Source of the DNA: Roseivivax lentus
GTDB taxonomy: Bacteria > Pseudomonadota > Alphaproteobacteria > Rhodobacterales > Rhodobacteraceae
DNA: 51,775 nucleotides
Direction of reading: 5' to 3'
Assembly (NCBI RefSeq): GCF_900156805.1
Contig: NZ_FTOQ01000020.1
Coordinates: forward strand, 1 to 51,775
Part shown: piece after piece, positions 9,059 through 17,743 of the stretch
Numbering within the stretch: position 1 is the first letter of the stretch
Layout of the letters: each line of letters opens with the position of its first letter
The notes under the pieces: model-generated
The model's input: only the letters and a program-made list of their open reading frames with translations
Told to the model about the DNA's origin: nothing
Databases searched by the model: none
Position numbers and translations under genes: made by a program

Positions 9059-9911
9059 CGATTTCACTCACTTTTCGTGGGTCGGATCTGTTTCGCGGAA
9101 GGGAATAATGCCTTGAAAAGATCTTCATCTTGGGTTTGAAATATGCATTTCTGTAGATGTGAGCTAATTTTCGAAGGGCCCAGTCTTTGGGTGAGTTAGA
9201 GTCCGAATAATCTATTCCATGATGCGGAGCCTCGCCGACTTCATCAATTCTTTTCAGATGCTCTTCCCAAATAGCTGAATCAATTTGGTTATACTTGCGC
9301 AGTAGCTCAAAGGAATCGTGGGAAATTGAATATTTTCCAATTTTAACTCCATGTCTGACGCAAACGTCATCGGGAAGTATTCCAGTTGCCTTGTTCGCAA
9401 TTGTGTATGGAGCGGTTATCGAATGCCCAATTTCAACTATTTCTCTCTCAATGAAGTTAGAAGAGTCTTTTACGTGGACTAAGCTTTGAATTTTCTTAAT
9501 GCCTATTTCTGCTTTATCGGTATCACCATGCCCTAGAAATTTTGATATATAATTTTGTTTCCACGGAATGCTTGCGTATTCGTCAAGTGAGCCTTCAAAC
9601 GTCTTTTTTCGTCGATCATGTAAGTAGTCAGAGATACATCGTTCCAGGGGATCTCGTAATACAGTAAAACTGCGAACGTCAAAACCCGCATCCGTAAACC
9701 ATTCGATAATGTTGGTGTTAAGGTTATGCCCGGAAATCACCTTTAGATTTGGGTAGGTCTTTAATGTTGTTTGCCATTCTTTGTACGACAAGACATTGGT
9801 TTTCGATAGTGCTTCGCACGATTGAAAGGGTAAATTGTTTCGAAAGTAATTTACCAAAGATGTACCTCCACATTTCTCAATGTGAAAGAATATTAGTATA
9901 TTTCGTTTCAT
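9045..9911 (-). CDS. PAPS-dependent sulfotransferase (Sulfotransfer_2-like)
   Basis: The 288-aa protein starts with the 5'-phosphosulfate-binding loop HIEKCGGTSL at residues 10-19, the usual form being HIPKTGGTS. A 3'-phosphate-binding region follows with R86 and S94 in RDPLERCISDYLHDRR. H62 in VISGHN is a candidate catalytic base, as in glycan 2-O-sulfotransferases. Enzymes of this family transfer sulfate from PAPS to a hydroxyl of a sugar. Being in the polysaccharide operon between polymerase and flippase candidates, it probably sulfates the repeat unit or the lipid-linked oligosaccharide. It is AT-rich and forms an ATGA overlap with the gene upstream. Confidence 0.87.
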   Translation of the reverse strand: MKRNILIFFHIEKCGGTSLVNYFRNNLPFQSCEALSKTNVLSYKEWQTTLKTYPNLKVISGHNLNTNIIEWFTDAGFDVRSFTVLRDPLERCISDYLHDRRKKTFEGSLDEYASIPWKQNYISKFLGHGDTDKAEIGIKKIQSLVHVKDSSNFIEREIVEIGHSITAPYTIANKATGILPDDVCVRHGVKIGKYSISHDSFELLRKYNQIDSAIWEEHLKRIDEVGEAPHHGIDYSDSNSPKDWALRKLAHIYRNAYFKPKMKIFSRHYSLPRNRSDPRKVSEIDAFS

Positions 9912-11056
9912 ATATTTCTCATTCGATAAAGCACAAGTAGGCCCGCGAAGAAAAGAATGCCTTCCGATAATATAATTCCTATTATATACCCGTGGCTGTT
10001 GGTGAGGGTGATTGCAAGCAGAAGGAAGAGTAAGGCCGATAAGGACTCAGAGGCAATCCCTAAGTTCTTTTCATTTGCTTGGCGTAAAACAAATAACCCG
10101 ACGAAGCCTAGGGTGGCGCAAAAAACAGCCAGGAAGCTCAAAATTGGTGGTGAGCTTATCCCTAAAAATTGACTACCAATAAGAATCCCAATAGCTACTA
10201 TGGTTCCAAGGGAAATTTGGATGAGTATTGTCGAGTGATATGACGTCTTTTTATGGAAGAATGCGTAGTTTGCTAATGGATTCTGGATGACGCGGCAAAG
10301 TGAAATTGCCTGCTGGATTAAGCGTCCAGAAATGGCTGAACTAGGGGATATAATTGTGATAATTGTGAAGATGCCGTTCGTTCTAAAGAAGCGCGACGTC
10401 GCCAATATAGCGGATCTGGAGTCAAAGGAGAAGTCCTCAGGCTGGGAGAGAAGTGTCAGCCAGCCGTGTCGTGTTGAGTGGTTTAATAGTAAAAGTGTAA
10501 AAATTAATTTGGCTAATAACGCGCTTACGAATAGGCTGAGACTTCCGCTGATGAGGCTAGATAGCTCAAGAAAAAGCAATGCCAGAAGAGAAGTAAAGCT
10601 TGCATAAAGTAAGAGTAAAAAATTTGCTTTCTTGATGTATATCCACCTAATCCCATTTGACCAGACGGCAATTATCCCGCTTGTTATAAAAATTGCGATT
10701 ATCGGTGGATTTATTTCTGTATTGTTAAGGGCTGCGTATGATGCAAGTGATACTGTTGTTATGAGCGATAGCGTGATGGAGAAAAATCTTGATCCAAGCC
10801 AAATATTCGTCTCGGTAGATTTTCTCCAACCCATTTGGATTGACTGAAATGGGACTGGTAGGTTTGATAAAGCGATCAATCCCAAATTTTGTGCTGATAC
10901 ATTCAGGTCGTATTTAGTGACAGCAATTATAAATACTATCAATGAGAAGCTGGTGTAGACAACTTGTTCTGCTATAGCCGCTAGTTGACCTGCAACGTTT
11001 CTTTTGATGATAAAAGATATTTTTTGCCTCACTTCATGTCCAAATGCCGCGCGCAT
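9908..11056 (-). CDS. Polytopic membrane protein, probable repeat-unit flippase (Wzx-like)
   Basis: The 382-aa protein is highly hydrophobic with about 10-12 candidate helices and short loops. Its N-terminal part (QLAAIAEQVVYTSFSLIVFI) resembles the first helix pair of polysaccharide exporters, including a conserved-looking acidic residue near the membrane edge. Wzx proteins flip undecaprenyl-PP-linked repeats across the inner membrane. The assignment rests on topology and position rather than a signature motif. The ATG at 11056 overlaps wecC by 23 bp; a GTG at 11032, 1 bp after the wecC stop, would shorten the protein by 8 residues and is also possible. The gene is AT-rich like the two downstream of it. 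Confidence 0.6.
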   Translation of the reverse strand: MRAAFGHEVRQKISFIIKRNVAGQLAAIAEQVVYTSFSLIVFIIAVTKYDLNVSAQNLGLIALSNLPVPFQSIQMGWRKSTETNIWLGSRFFSITLSLITTVSLASYAALNNTEINPPIIAIFITSGIIAVWSNGIRWIYIKKANFLLLLYASFTSLLALLFLELSSLISGSLSLFVSALLAKLIFTLLLLNHSTRHGWLTLLSQPEDFSFDSRSAILATSRFFRTNGIFTIITIISPSSAISGRLIQQAISLCRVIQNPLANYAFFHKKTSYHSTILIQISLGTIVAIGILIGSQFLGISSPPILSFLAVFCATLGFVGLFVLRQANEKNLGIASESLSALLFLLLAITLTNSHGYIIGIILSEGILFFAGLLVLYRMRNI

Positions 11057-12296
11057 CCACTAAAATACCTTTGGGTTTTGGTACTGATCTAAATTCTTTA
11101 TGATCTACTAGCATTACGTGAACATCCGCTGCCGTGTTGTCTAGAGCCGCGAGTGTCGTGTTTTCAAATTCAGGTGGTAGAGAATCTATATTGGGTTCAA
11201 CAATTACTATTGATCCGATGTGGCTTCTTGCTAGTGACTTTGCGACCGCAACTGCAGGGCTTTCACGAAGATCATCGATGTCCGCTTTGAAGGCTAACCC
11301 ATAAATTGCAATAGTAATGTCAGCTTTAGTTTTTTCAGGTTGGTTCGCCAGCGCATATTCGATCGCTCTTTGGGTGTTATTTATAATCCATTCAGGTTTG
11401 GCGTCATTGACTTGGCGTGCCATTTTAATCAATGGCGAATACTGGGGTGCCGACGAAACAATAAACCACGGATCAACTGCGATGCAGTGGCCGCCAACTC
11501 CAGGGCCTGGTTGCAAGATATTCACGCGAGGGTGGCGGTTTGCCAGTCGAATGAGCTCCCATACGTCCATACCTAGATGATCGCAGATCATAGATAGTTC
11601 GTTTGCAAAGGCGATGTTCACATCTCGGAAGCTGTTCTCTGTCAGCTTCGCCATCTCGGCGACCCGCGGGCCAGTCGCGATGACGCATTCGCCGGTGACG
11701 AAGGTCTCGTAAAGCTTCTTCGCAGCGTCCGAACTCGCCTGCGACATACCGCCGATCACGCGGTCATTTGTGATTAGTTCCTGCATCACTTTTCCGGGAA
11801 GAACCCGTTCAGGACAGTGGGCAATCAGAACGTCGGCTTCTTCTCCTGCCGTTTGAGGAAAGCTGAGATCTGGCCGCGCGTCGGCCAGCCAGTCTGCCAT
11901 GGATTCCGTGGCGCCAACGGGAGAGGTGGATTCAAGGATTACGAGGTTCCCGGGGGCCAACATAGGGGCGATTGCGCGGCTTGCCGTTTCGATATAGCTC
12001 AAGTCCGGATCATGGTTTTCGCCTTTGAATGGCGTTGGAACGGCAATCAAAAAAGCTTCCGCCGGTTCCGGTGTGGTTGTCGCGCGGAGATAGCCCTCGT
12101 GAACCGCGGCATGGACAACCATATCGAGATCTGGCTCGACGATATGGATACGCCCTTCGTTGATCGTTGCTACAGCATTTTCATTGACATCAACACCGAC
12201 TACCTCGATCCCGCGCGATGCGAACATTGCTGCGGTGGGCAGTCCGATATAGCCAAGCCCAACGACTGAGATTTTCTTGAACGGATGACGGCTCAT
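11034..12296 (-). CDS. wecC: UDP-N-acetyl-D-mannosamine dehydrogenase
   Basis: The 420-aa NAD-dependent enzyme oxidises UDP-ManNAc to UDP-ManNAc uronic acid in the cytosol. The Rossmann motif GLGYIGLP spans residues 13-20. K217 and N221 lie in the [19 protein letters not shown] helix, and the nucleophilic cysteine is C271 in [13 protein letters not shown]. Length matches WecC (about 420 aa). It follows wecB with an ATGA overlap, so UDP-GlcNAc is converted in two coupled steps. The 3' end (last 60 codons or so) becomes AT-richer, at the border of the low-GC cassette. A UDP-glucose-type dehydrogenase is the alternative, but pairing with wecB makes the ManNAc substrate much more likely. Confidence 0.95.
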   Translation of the reverse strand: MSRHPFKKISVVGLGYIGLPTAAMFASRGIEVVGVDVNENAVATINEGRIHIVEPDLDMVVHAAVHEGYLRATTTPEPAEAFLIAVPTPFKGENHDPDLSYIETASRAIAPMLAPGNLVILESTSPVGATESMADWLADARPDLSFPQTAGEEADVLIAHCPERVLPGKVMQELITNDRVIGGMSQASSDAAKKLYETFVTGECVIATGPRVAEMAKLTENSFRDVNIAFANELSMICDHLGMDVWELIRLANRHPRVNILQPGPGVGGHCIAVDPWFIVSSAPQYSPLIKMARQVNDAKPEWIINNTQRAIEYALANQPEKTKADITIAIYGLAFKADIDDLRESPAVAVAKSLARSHIGSIVIVEPNIDSLPPEFENTTLAALDNTAADVHVMLVDHKEFRSVPKPKGILVDARGIWT

Positions 12297-13432
12297 TCTG
12301 CAGCGTTCCTTGTGACGTTCTGGTGTTCGATGATTTCTCTAATGCGGCTAGCGCCTTTGCCATCACCGTAGGGATTATGTGCGCGCGCCATGGCTTGGTA
12401 GGCGGCGTTTTCATCGAGGAGAGTGTTCACTTCGCGTACGATAACAGCGCTATCGGTACCGACGAGTTTTACGGTCCCGGCATCAACAGCCTCGGGACGC
12501 TCTGTGGTTTCCCGCATTACGAGAACAGGCTTACCAAGCGAGGGCGCTTCTTCCTGAACACCGCCAGAATCTGTCAATATGACCTCGGCCCGTCGCATGA
12601 GGTGTACAAAGGGCAGGTAATCCTGGGGCGCGATGAGATGCACATTGCCATATCCTGCCAGATGATTTTCGACGGGCCCTTTGACATTGGGGTTCAAGTG
12701 AACTGGATAGATGATCTGCAAATCCTGCCGTCCCGCCAACTTTGACAGCGCTTTGCAAATGCGTTCAAAACCGCCGCCAAAGCTTTCACGGCGATGGCCT
12801 GTCACCAGCAAAAGGCGACGCTCCGGATCGATGCCAAGCGCGCGATCGAGCTCTGCGCTTTTCTCCGGGTTGTTCTCCAACATCTCGACAACATCGATCA
12901 AAGCGTCGATGACCGTATTTCCGGTCACATGGATCATATCTGCCGATACATTCTCGCGTAAAAGGTTGTCGCGGGATCCTTCAGTTGGCGCGAAATGCAG
13001 CTGTGTAATTGCCCCCGCAATCTTGCGATTGATCTCTTCCGGCCAAGGCGAATAGATGTTGCCGGTTCGTAAACCAGCTTCCACATGCCCGACGCTAATT
13101 TGCTGATAATATGCCGCCAGAGAGGTGGCGAGTGTTGTTGTCGTATCGCCATGAACGAGCACAAGGTCAGGCTTTTCAGCCTCAAAGATGGGTTTTAAGC
13201 CCTGCAAAACGGCGCAGGTAATCTCGGTGAGACCTTGACCAGGCTTCATGAGATCGAGATCAAAATCGGGCACAATATCAAACAGCGCCAGAACTTGATC
13301 GAGCATCTCCCGATGTTGCGCTGTAACGCAGACCTTCAGATCAATGTCGGGACTTTGCGAGAGGCTGCGAATGACGGGGGCCATCTTGATCGCCTCAGGC
13401 CGTGTTCCAAAAATGCACATAACTTTTTGCAT
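12293..13432 (-). CDS. wecB: UDP-N-acetylglucosamine 2-epimerase (non-hydrolysing)
   Basis: The 379-aa enzyme interconverts UDP-GlcNAc and UDP-ManNAc. Family landmarks are all present: [13 protein letters not shown] at residues 9-21, [37 protein letters not shown], and the UDP-binding [20 protein letters not shown] block. Length is normal (about 375 aa). A GGGA element about 10 bases upstream of the ATG at 13432 can serve as ribosome binding site. It is followed by wecC with a 4-bp overlap and preceded by glmS across a 118-bp gap with no visible terminator. Confidence 0.96.
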   Translation of the reverse strand: MQKVMCIFGTRPEAIKMAPVIRSLSQSPDIDLKVCVTAQHREMLDQVLALFDIVPDFDLDLMKPGQGLTEITCAVLQGLKPIFEAEKPDLVLVHGDTTTTLATSLAAYYQQISVGHVEAGLRTGNIYSPWPEEINRKIAGAITQLHFAPTEGSRDNLLRENVSADMIHVTGNTVIDALIDVVEMLENNPEKSAELDRALGIDPERRLLLVTGHRRESFGGGFERICKALSKLAGRQDLQIIYPVHLNPNVKGPVENHLAGYGNVHLIAPQDYLPFVHLMRRAEVILTDSGGVQEEAPSLGKPVLVMRETTERPEAVDAGTVKLVGTDSAVIVREVNTLLDENAAYQAMARAHNPYGDGKGASRIREIIEHQNVTRNAAE

Positions 13433-13550
13433 TGACTCAATCGTTCCCTATTTGAAAATTCTCAAAAGGCGGCGTTGATGCTGGAGGCAGAGAACCTGCG
13501 TCATCCACGGTAGACCCGTCGTTATTTCAGGGGAGGAAAGCTGATAACGC

Positions 13551-15368
13551 TCATTCCACCGTGACAGATTTCGCCAAGTTCCGCGGCTGATCCACGTCCG
13601 TGCCCTTTGCCAGCGCCACGTGATAGGCCAGCATTTGGGCGACGACAGCATAGACAAACGGCAAGACACGATCGGGGCATTCCGGCGTTTGGATGCCGCC
13701 TTTGGCGTCGTGACCCACATGCCATACGCGTCCGCCCCGCGCGGCAACCTCGGCCGCGTTGGAGCGGGTCTTTCCCTGCAATGGCCCTGCGCTGTCGAAG
13801 ACAATCACCGGCATGTCACGATCAATCAGGGCAATCGGGCCGTGCTTCAGTTCACCCGCTGCATACCCATCTGCATGAATATAGCTGATCTCCTTGAGTT
13901 TCAGAGCCGCCTCCAGCGCCATCGGGTATTGCAGTCCCCGACCGATAAAGATCGCGTCCCGTGCCGGTGCAATCTCTTGCGCGACCTCCGAAACCCGCCC
14001 CTCAAGGGCGATCGTCTCTGACATGATCCGCGGGAGACTGGCGAGATCTTGCACCAGGGATGCGAGATGCGCCTTATCGATCTGGCCGCGTTCAACACCC
14101 GCTTTGAGGGCGACGGACAGAAGGGCCAGCATCTGCCCGGTGAAGGCTTTCGTGGAGGCCACGCCGATTTCCGGGCCGACCTCGATATCCACTACGTGAT
14201 CCGCCTCGCGCGCGATGGAACTGGTCGCAACATTCACGACACCAAGGCGCGCCGCGACGTGACCGCGGACGTCCTTCAGCGCGGCAAGCGTGTCTGCGGT
14301 CTCCCCCGATTGGCTGACCACGATCACCAGCTCGCGCGGCGCATGGATGCGCTTGCGGTAGCGATATTCACTGGCAATATCGATCTCTGCGGAGATGCCC
14401 GCGATTTCCTCGAACCAGGTCTTTGCCACGTGGCAGGCGTAATAGGCGGTTCCGCAAGCGACGAGCGTCACTTTGTCGATCTTGGAAAAGTCGAGATCCG
14501 GTAAAAACGGCTTCATGGTCATGGCATGCGTGTCCGCGACGCTTGCCAGAAGACGCGCGATGCTTTGCGGCTGGTCGTGTATCTCTTTCAGCATGAAGTG
14601 CCGATAGGGTCCCTTGTCCACCGACCAAGTGGCTTCGGGCACGGTCACGATTTCGCGCGTGACTTCTACACCGGTGCCATCGAAGATCTGAACGCGATCG
14701 GTGCGGATAACGGCCCAGTCGCCATCCTCGAGGTAGCAAACACGGTCCGTGAAGGGCGCAAGCGCCAGGGCATCCGAGCCCAGAAACATCTCCGCCGTGC
14801 CATCCTCGGCGAGGGGCCCGTAGCCGATGGCCAGCGGGCTTCCGTAGCGTGCCGCAAAGATGAGATCAGGATAGCCCTCGAATATGACCGCGAGAGCGTA
14901 ACTGCCGACGAGCCGCTGAAGAAGCGCAGCAAAGGCCGCCGGCGGTGTGTGCGTTTCGGCAAGCAGGCGTTCAAGGAGATGGGCTGCGACCTCGGTATCG
15001 GTCTCCGACTGAAACACCACTCCCGCGGCCTCGAGCTCGTCGCGCAATTTCGCGTAATTTTCGACGATGCCATTGTGCACGAGCGTCACGTTGCGCGTGC
15101 GATGCGGATGCGCATTGCGCTCGGTCGGCCCGCCATGAGTGGCCCACCGTGTGTGGCCGATGCCAATCTTGCCCGAAACGGGCGCCGCGTCGAGTTCCGC
15201 CTTGAGCGCTGCGAGTTTGCCGACGCTGCGACGCACTGCGATCTCGCCGCCGACATTCATCAGCGCGATGCCCGCGCTGTCATAGCCGCGATATTCCAAT
15301 CGACTCAGGCCATCGACCAGACGCGCCGAGACGTCCGTATGTCCCAATATTCCAACAATTCCGCACAT
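13551..15368 (-). CDS. glmS: Glutamine-fructose-6-phosphate aminotransferase (isomerizing)
   Basis: The 605-aa protein makes glucosamine-6-phosphate, the entry point to UDP-GlcNAc. The N-terminal glutaminase domain starts MCGIVGILG with the nucleophilic Cys at position 2 and has GHTRWATHG and HNGIVENY. Two SIS sugar-isomerase domains follow (about 285-420 and 455-595), with VSQSGETADTLAAL and ASTKAFTGQM. The C-terminus ends AKSVTVE as in canonical GlmS. The length is standard. Here it heads the sugar-nucleotide genes of the polysaccharide locus. No glmU is nearby. An AGGA element about 12 bases upstream precedes the ATG at 15368. No glmS-ribozyme fold was recognised in the short upstream region. 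Confidence 0.97.
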   Translation of the reverse strand: MCGIVGILGHTDVSARLVDGLSRLEYRGYDSAGIALMNVGGEIAVRRSVGKLAALKAELDAAPVSGKIGIGHTRWATHGGPTERNAHPHRTRNVTLVHNGIVENYAKLRDELEAAGVVFQSETDTEVAAHLLERLLAETHTPPAAFAALLQRLVGSYALAVIFEGYPDLIFAARYGSPLAIGYGPLAEDGTAEMFLGSDALALAPFTDRVCYLEDGDWAVIRTDRVQIFDGTGVEVTREIVTVPEATWSVDKGPYRHFMLKEIHDQPQSIARLLASVADTHAMTMKPFLPDLDFSKIDKVTLVACGTAYYACHVAKTWFEEIAGISAEIDIASEYRYRKRIHAPRELVIVVSQSGETADTLAALKDVRGHVAARLGVVNVATSSIAREADHVVDIEVGPEIGVASTKAFTGQMLALLSVALKAGVERGQIDKAHLASLVQDLASLPRIMSETIALEGRVSEVAQEIAPARDAIFIGRGLQYPMALEAALKLKEISYIHADGYAAGELKHGPIALIDRDMPVIVFDSAGPLQGKTRSNAAEVAARGGRVWHVGHDAKGGIQTPECPDRVLPFVYAVVAQMLAYHVALAKGTDVDQPRNLAKSVTVE

Positions 15369-15425
15369 CGCTAGAAGATCCTGTCTCTCTCATTCAAAAA
15401 GTCAGCCGACATCATGGCCGCTGTC

Positions 15426-15791
15426 TCAATCTTGGTTTTCCAAAACCGCCACTGGCACTGACAGAGGCGAAGCCCTTCGCGGAATGCTGTGCCGTGTTTT
15501 CATGATCAGAAGAAAAACCGCTGGAAGCGCGAGCGTCAGTACGGTGTCACTCACCGCCTCCCCGAAGGATATCTGCCCGCTTCTGGTGATCTGTTGCATG
15601 CCATCGGACATCTCATTAGCAAGCTGAAGAAAACCCGTTGCGCAAAAAGCAATGGCAAACGGTGTGCGCGCGTGCCGAAAAAGAAAGGCCACCGCGCCAA
15701 AAATCAGCACCCCCAGCAAGATATGCAGCCAGTTGTTGTCAATGCCCACGAGGAACGCGATCTCGCCCTTTAGAGCGGCCAGACTGTCCAT
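15426..15791 (-). CDS. Small membrane protein of unknown function
   Basis: The 121-aa protein has three likely membrane helices, around residues 19-36 (LHILLGVLIFGAVAFLF), 41-60 and 82-103 (VSDTVLTLALPAVFLLIM), then a basic C-terminal tail. The layout is loosely like a short VanZ-type membrane protein, but no diagnostic motif was found. The start at 15791 is chosen because a strong GGAGG lies 7 bases upstream; a reading from 15836 would ignore that site. It lies 57 bp upstream of glmS on the same strand and could be co-transcribed with it. Confidence 0.7.
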   Translation of the reverse strand: MDSLAALKGEIAFLVGIDNNWLHILLGVLIFGAVAFLFRHARTPFAIAFCATGFLQLANEMSDGMQQITRSGQISFGEAVSDTVLTLALPAVFLLIMKTRHSIPRRASPLSVPVAVLENQD

Positions 15792-16004
15792 GAGGGCGCC
15801 TCCAATGGTCTCATGCTTGCGAGATGGCAGAAGCATGTCGCTAACACCAGTAGAGACCCGTAACCCGCAACGTCCCTGGCCGTCGGCGGCTGATGCTCGA
15901 GTGGCATGACCGTGCTACATTCGTCGATAACGCAAGCTGTCATCCGCCAAAGGTATGACAACGCAGAATGTCGGTTTGAGACGGTAGGCGAGAATGGCTA
16001 GTCT

Positions 16005-16406
16005 TCACTTTGACCAGTTCCCGAGACGCAAACCGCTGACGCGGCTGAACTCGCCTTCATTGTTCGTGATCAGACACATTCCTCTTGAGCGCGCATGACC
16101 GGCAATCATGACGTCGAAGGGGCCGATCGGGGTTCCGCTGGCAGCGAGCTCCGCTCGGATCTGCCCCGCGTGTTCGGCAGCGTCGAGATCGAAGTCGAGG
16201 AGATCAATGCGACTGAGGAGCCCCTCGATGACCTCAAGATTTCGGCGGACGGATTGTGACTTATGAGCGCCATAGAGCAGTTCCATGGCGGTCACGCTCG
16301 AAGCGCACATCTCTCCGTCATGTGCCTCGAACTGCTTTCGGACTGCCTCAGGCTTGTTTTTGATCGTGTAGATCAGAATATTCGTGTCCAGCATGTACCG
16401 CAGCAT
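16005..16406 (-). CDS. vapC: VapC-type PIN-domain ribonuclease toxin
   Basis: The 133-aa PIN-domain protein has the expected metal-binding acidic residues: D7 in MLDTNILIY, E42 in TAMELLYG, D98 in GPFDVMIAGHA, and the NNEGEF turn at 115-120. VapC toxins cleave specific RNAs, and this subgroup (MLDTNILIY opening, 130-135 aa) resembles tRNA(fMet)-cleaving VapC. The ATG at 16406 overlaps the vapB stop as TGATG; a GTG one codon earlier is also possible. The antitoxin gene immediately upstream supports the call. All catalytic positions are intact, so the toxin is probably functional. Confidence 0.93.
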   Translation of the reverse strand: MLRYMLDTNILIYTIKNKPEAVRKQFEAHDGEMCASSVTAMELLYGAHKSQSVRRNLEVIEGLLSRIDLLDFDLDAAEHAGQIRAELAASGTPIGPFDVMIAGHARSRGMCLITNNEGEFSRVSGLRLGNWSK

Positions 16407-16636
16407 CACAGCGCGGTGCGCTCCTGATCTGCAGGTTGCTCACGCTCTGACATGAAGTCCTGACTAACCTCAGGGCCGCCGAACCATTCCGCCCAACCTT
16501 GCTCTGAAGGCGTGATGACCCAGCTGCGGCCGCGGCGCTCGATATCAACACTGGTGACACCTTCGGGCAGGCGCACTGACTTCGGGAAACGAACGGCCTG
16601 TGTCTTGTTGGTCATAAACACCGATCCACGTTCCAT
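16406..16636 (-). CDS. vapB: VapB-type antitoxin (AbrB-like DNA-binding N-terminus)
   Basis: This 76-aa antitoxin has an N-terminal swapped-hairpin AbrB segment (TNKTQAVRFPKSVRLPEGV at residues 9-27) and a C-terminal acidic, probably disordered part that would wrap VapC. VapB neutralises VapC and represses the operon together with it. The ATG at 16636 is preferred because GAGGAG lies about 8 bases upstream; starting at 16732 would put the operator inside the coding region. A 29-bp inverted repeat lies 26-54 bp upstream of the start. The overlap with vapC is a TGATG. Confidence 0.92.
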   Translation of the reverse strand: MERGSVFMTNKTQAVRFPKSVRLPEGVTSVDIERRGRSWVITPSEQGWAEWFGGPEVSQDFMSEREQPADQERTAL

Positions 16637-16661
16637 TTCAAACTCCTCACTTACCTGCTCC

Positions 16662-16690
16662 GAGGTGTATACGTACGGTATGTACACCTC
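16662..16690. promoter_or_regulatory. Inverted repeat, likely VapB(C) operator
   Basis: Perfect 8-bp arms GAGGTGTA (16662-16669) and TACACCTC (16683-16690) flank a 13-bp AT-containing centre that includes TATAC and GTATG. The site lies just upstream of the vapB ribosome binding site, where vapBC operators usually sit. The symmetry is seen directly; binding by VapBC is inferred. Confidence 0.65.
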
Positions 16691-16857
16691 ATGGTCAAGT
16701 GCGCAGAACCGCGTCTGACCGCCCACGAACACCCATATTCAGCTTGAATGCCCGATAAGGTGAGTTACCACATCCTTGGGTGAAGAGGCGCCGGCTCAAA
16801 TCCACGCGGTTATGTCGGCGGGAAGGACGCCCCATCCCCAAGGGCAACAAGGACCCT

Positions 16858-17208
16858 TCAAGACGAGCCCCAATCGCTCTCTCTGACTTCCTCATCGGTG
16901 AGCGCTGCGATCTCCTCGTGAAGCGCCTCGTATTCCTGCATGCGCCGCTTGAGGTACCGCCCGGTCAAGGAGATGCGAGCGGAAATGCCCTCGGGCGTCA
17001 GCACGTAGGCATAGCCCAGCTTGTTGGGCGATGCGCGGAAGTTGCGGACCTTCACGTGACCTTTTTCGACGAGGCCGCGAAGGCAGTAGTTGATCAGGCC
17101 GACGCTGATGCCGAGTTGCTCTGAAAGCGCGCGCTGGCTGACCTCGGGGGTCTGTTCGATGGCACGCATCACTCGGAAGCGCACATCTTCGTTGACCTTA
17201 CGGGTCAA
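16858..17208 (-). CDS. EPS-associated MarR-family transcriptional regulator
   Basis: The 116-aa protein is a compact winged helix-turn-helix regulator. Residues 10-60 form the reader (VMRAIEQTPEVSQRALSEQL, then GISVGLINYCLRGLVEKGHVKV), and NKLGYAYVLTPEGIS leads into a C-terminal coiled segment (about 80-110). This pattern is characteristic of the small MarR-type regulators found with exopolysaccharide operons. The best start is a TTG at 17208; no in-frame ATG lies nearby and the family begins at this point. It is at the upstream end of the minus-strand polysaccharide locus, separated from it by vapBC. Whether it activates or represses the locus cannot be told. Confidence 0.85.
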   Translation of the reverse strand: MTRKVNEDVRFRVMRAIEQTPEVSQRALSEQLGISVGLINYCLRGLVEKGHVKVRNFRASPNKLGYAYVLTPEGISARISLTGRYLKRRMQEYEALHEEIAALTDEEVRESDWGSS

Positions 17209-17743
17209 TCGTGGAAACCCACAGCTACCGCACCGGACCTCACGTGAGGCTCGGCTGGTGCGAAGCGTCTGACCACGGCACCGTTCATGCGTGAACGCGT
17301 ATCGGGGGCTGGTCCGGAAGACAAGGCCGTGACGCGCTTGTAATCTTCGCGATGATCAGAAAACCGCCGATAGCCGAAGAAGCGGGCGGATAGTTTCATA
17401 CAGAGGCTTCAAGCCGAGCGCCAATGTCGGTGCGGCTTCTGGCTGTCCTTATGGGTCAGGTTCGGTGCCGCACGCCGGATGAGTGTGGCCGGGCGCTCTT
17501 TTCGGCTGGGCGGATTGACTGCGTGGGCCGCGGGAACGTCTCGTGAGGCGCTCGTCTGTTGGCCGGTCTCACATGTCCCCGCCGGAGACCAGAAGCGTCA
17601 GGGCGGGGCGCTTGGCGCTCGCAGGAACGACGCGCCTCTGCGGACAGTGGAAAAATTCAATAATCCGTTTTTCCGGATTGGGAAGCGAACGCACCTGTTG
17701 CTTACGGCAACAGGCCATATCGCTGAACAAGAAAGGAAAACCC
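17209..17743. other. 535-bp stretch without a confident gene
   Basis: The stretch lies between the divergently oriented EPS regulator and the orphan gene at 17744. A minus-strand open frame at 17205-17399 (starting MKLSARFFGYRRF) is not recognised and could be leader sequence. The rest holds short hairpins near 17662-17714 and probably the promoters of both flanking genes. No tRNA or transposase remnant was recognised. Confidence 0.5.
17662..17714 (+). promoter_or_regulatory. Two consecutive inverted repeats ahead of the orphan gene
   Basis: AATCCG (17662-17667) and CGGATT (17674-17679) form one short hairpin around a T-rich loop. CCTGTTGC (17694-17701) and GCAACAGG (17707-17714) form a second, perfect 8-bp stem with a 5-base loop. 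Both precede the start at 17744 by 30-80 bp. They could be operators or a 5'-leader structure; there is no T-run after the second stem, so it is not a standard terminator. Confidence 0.4.

Noticed and set aside
15369-15425. Possible glmS ribozyme ahead of glmS
   Set aside because: The gap is only 57 bp and shows no recognisable ribozyme core, and such ribozymes are mostly found in Firmicutes.
17205-17399. A 64-codon minus-strand frame (MKLSARFFGYRRF)
   Set aside because: No family, no clear ribosome site, and it runs into the start of the EPS regulator. It is mentioned only as part of the intergenic stretch.
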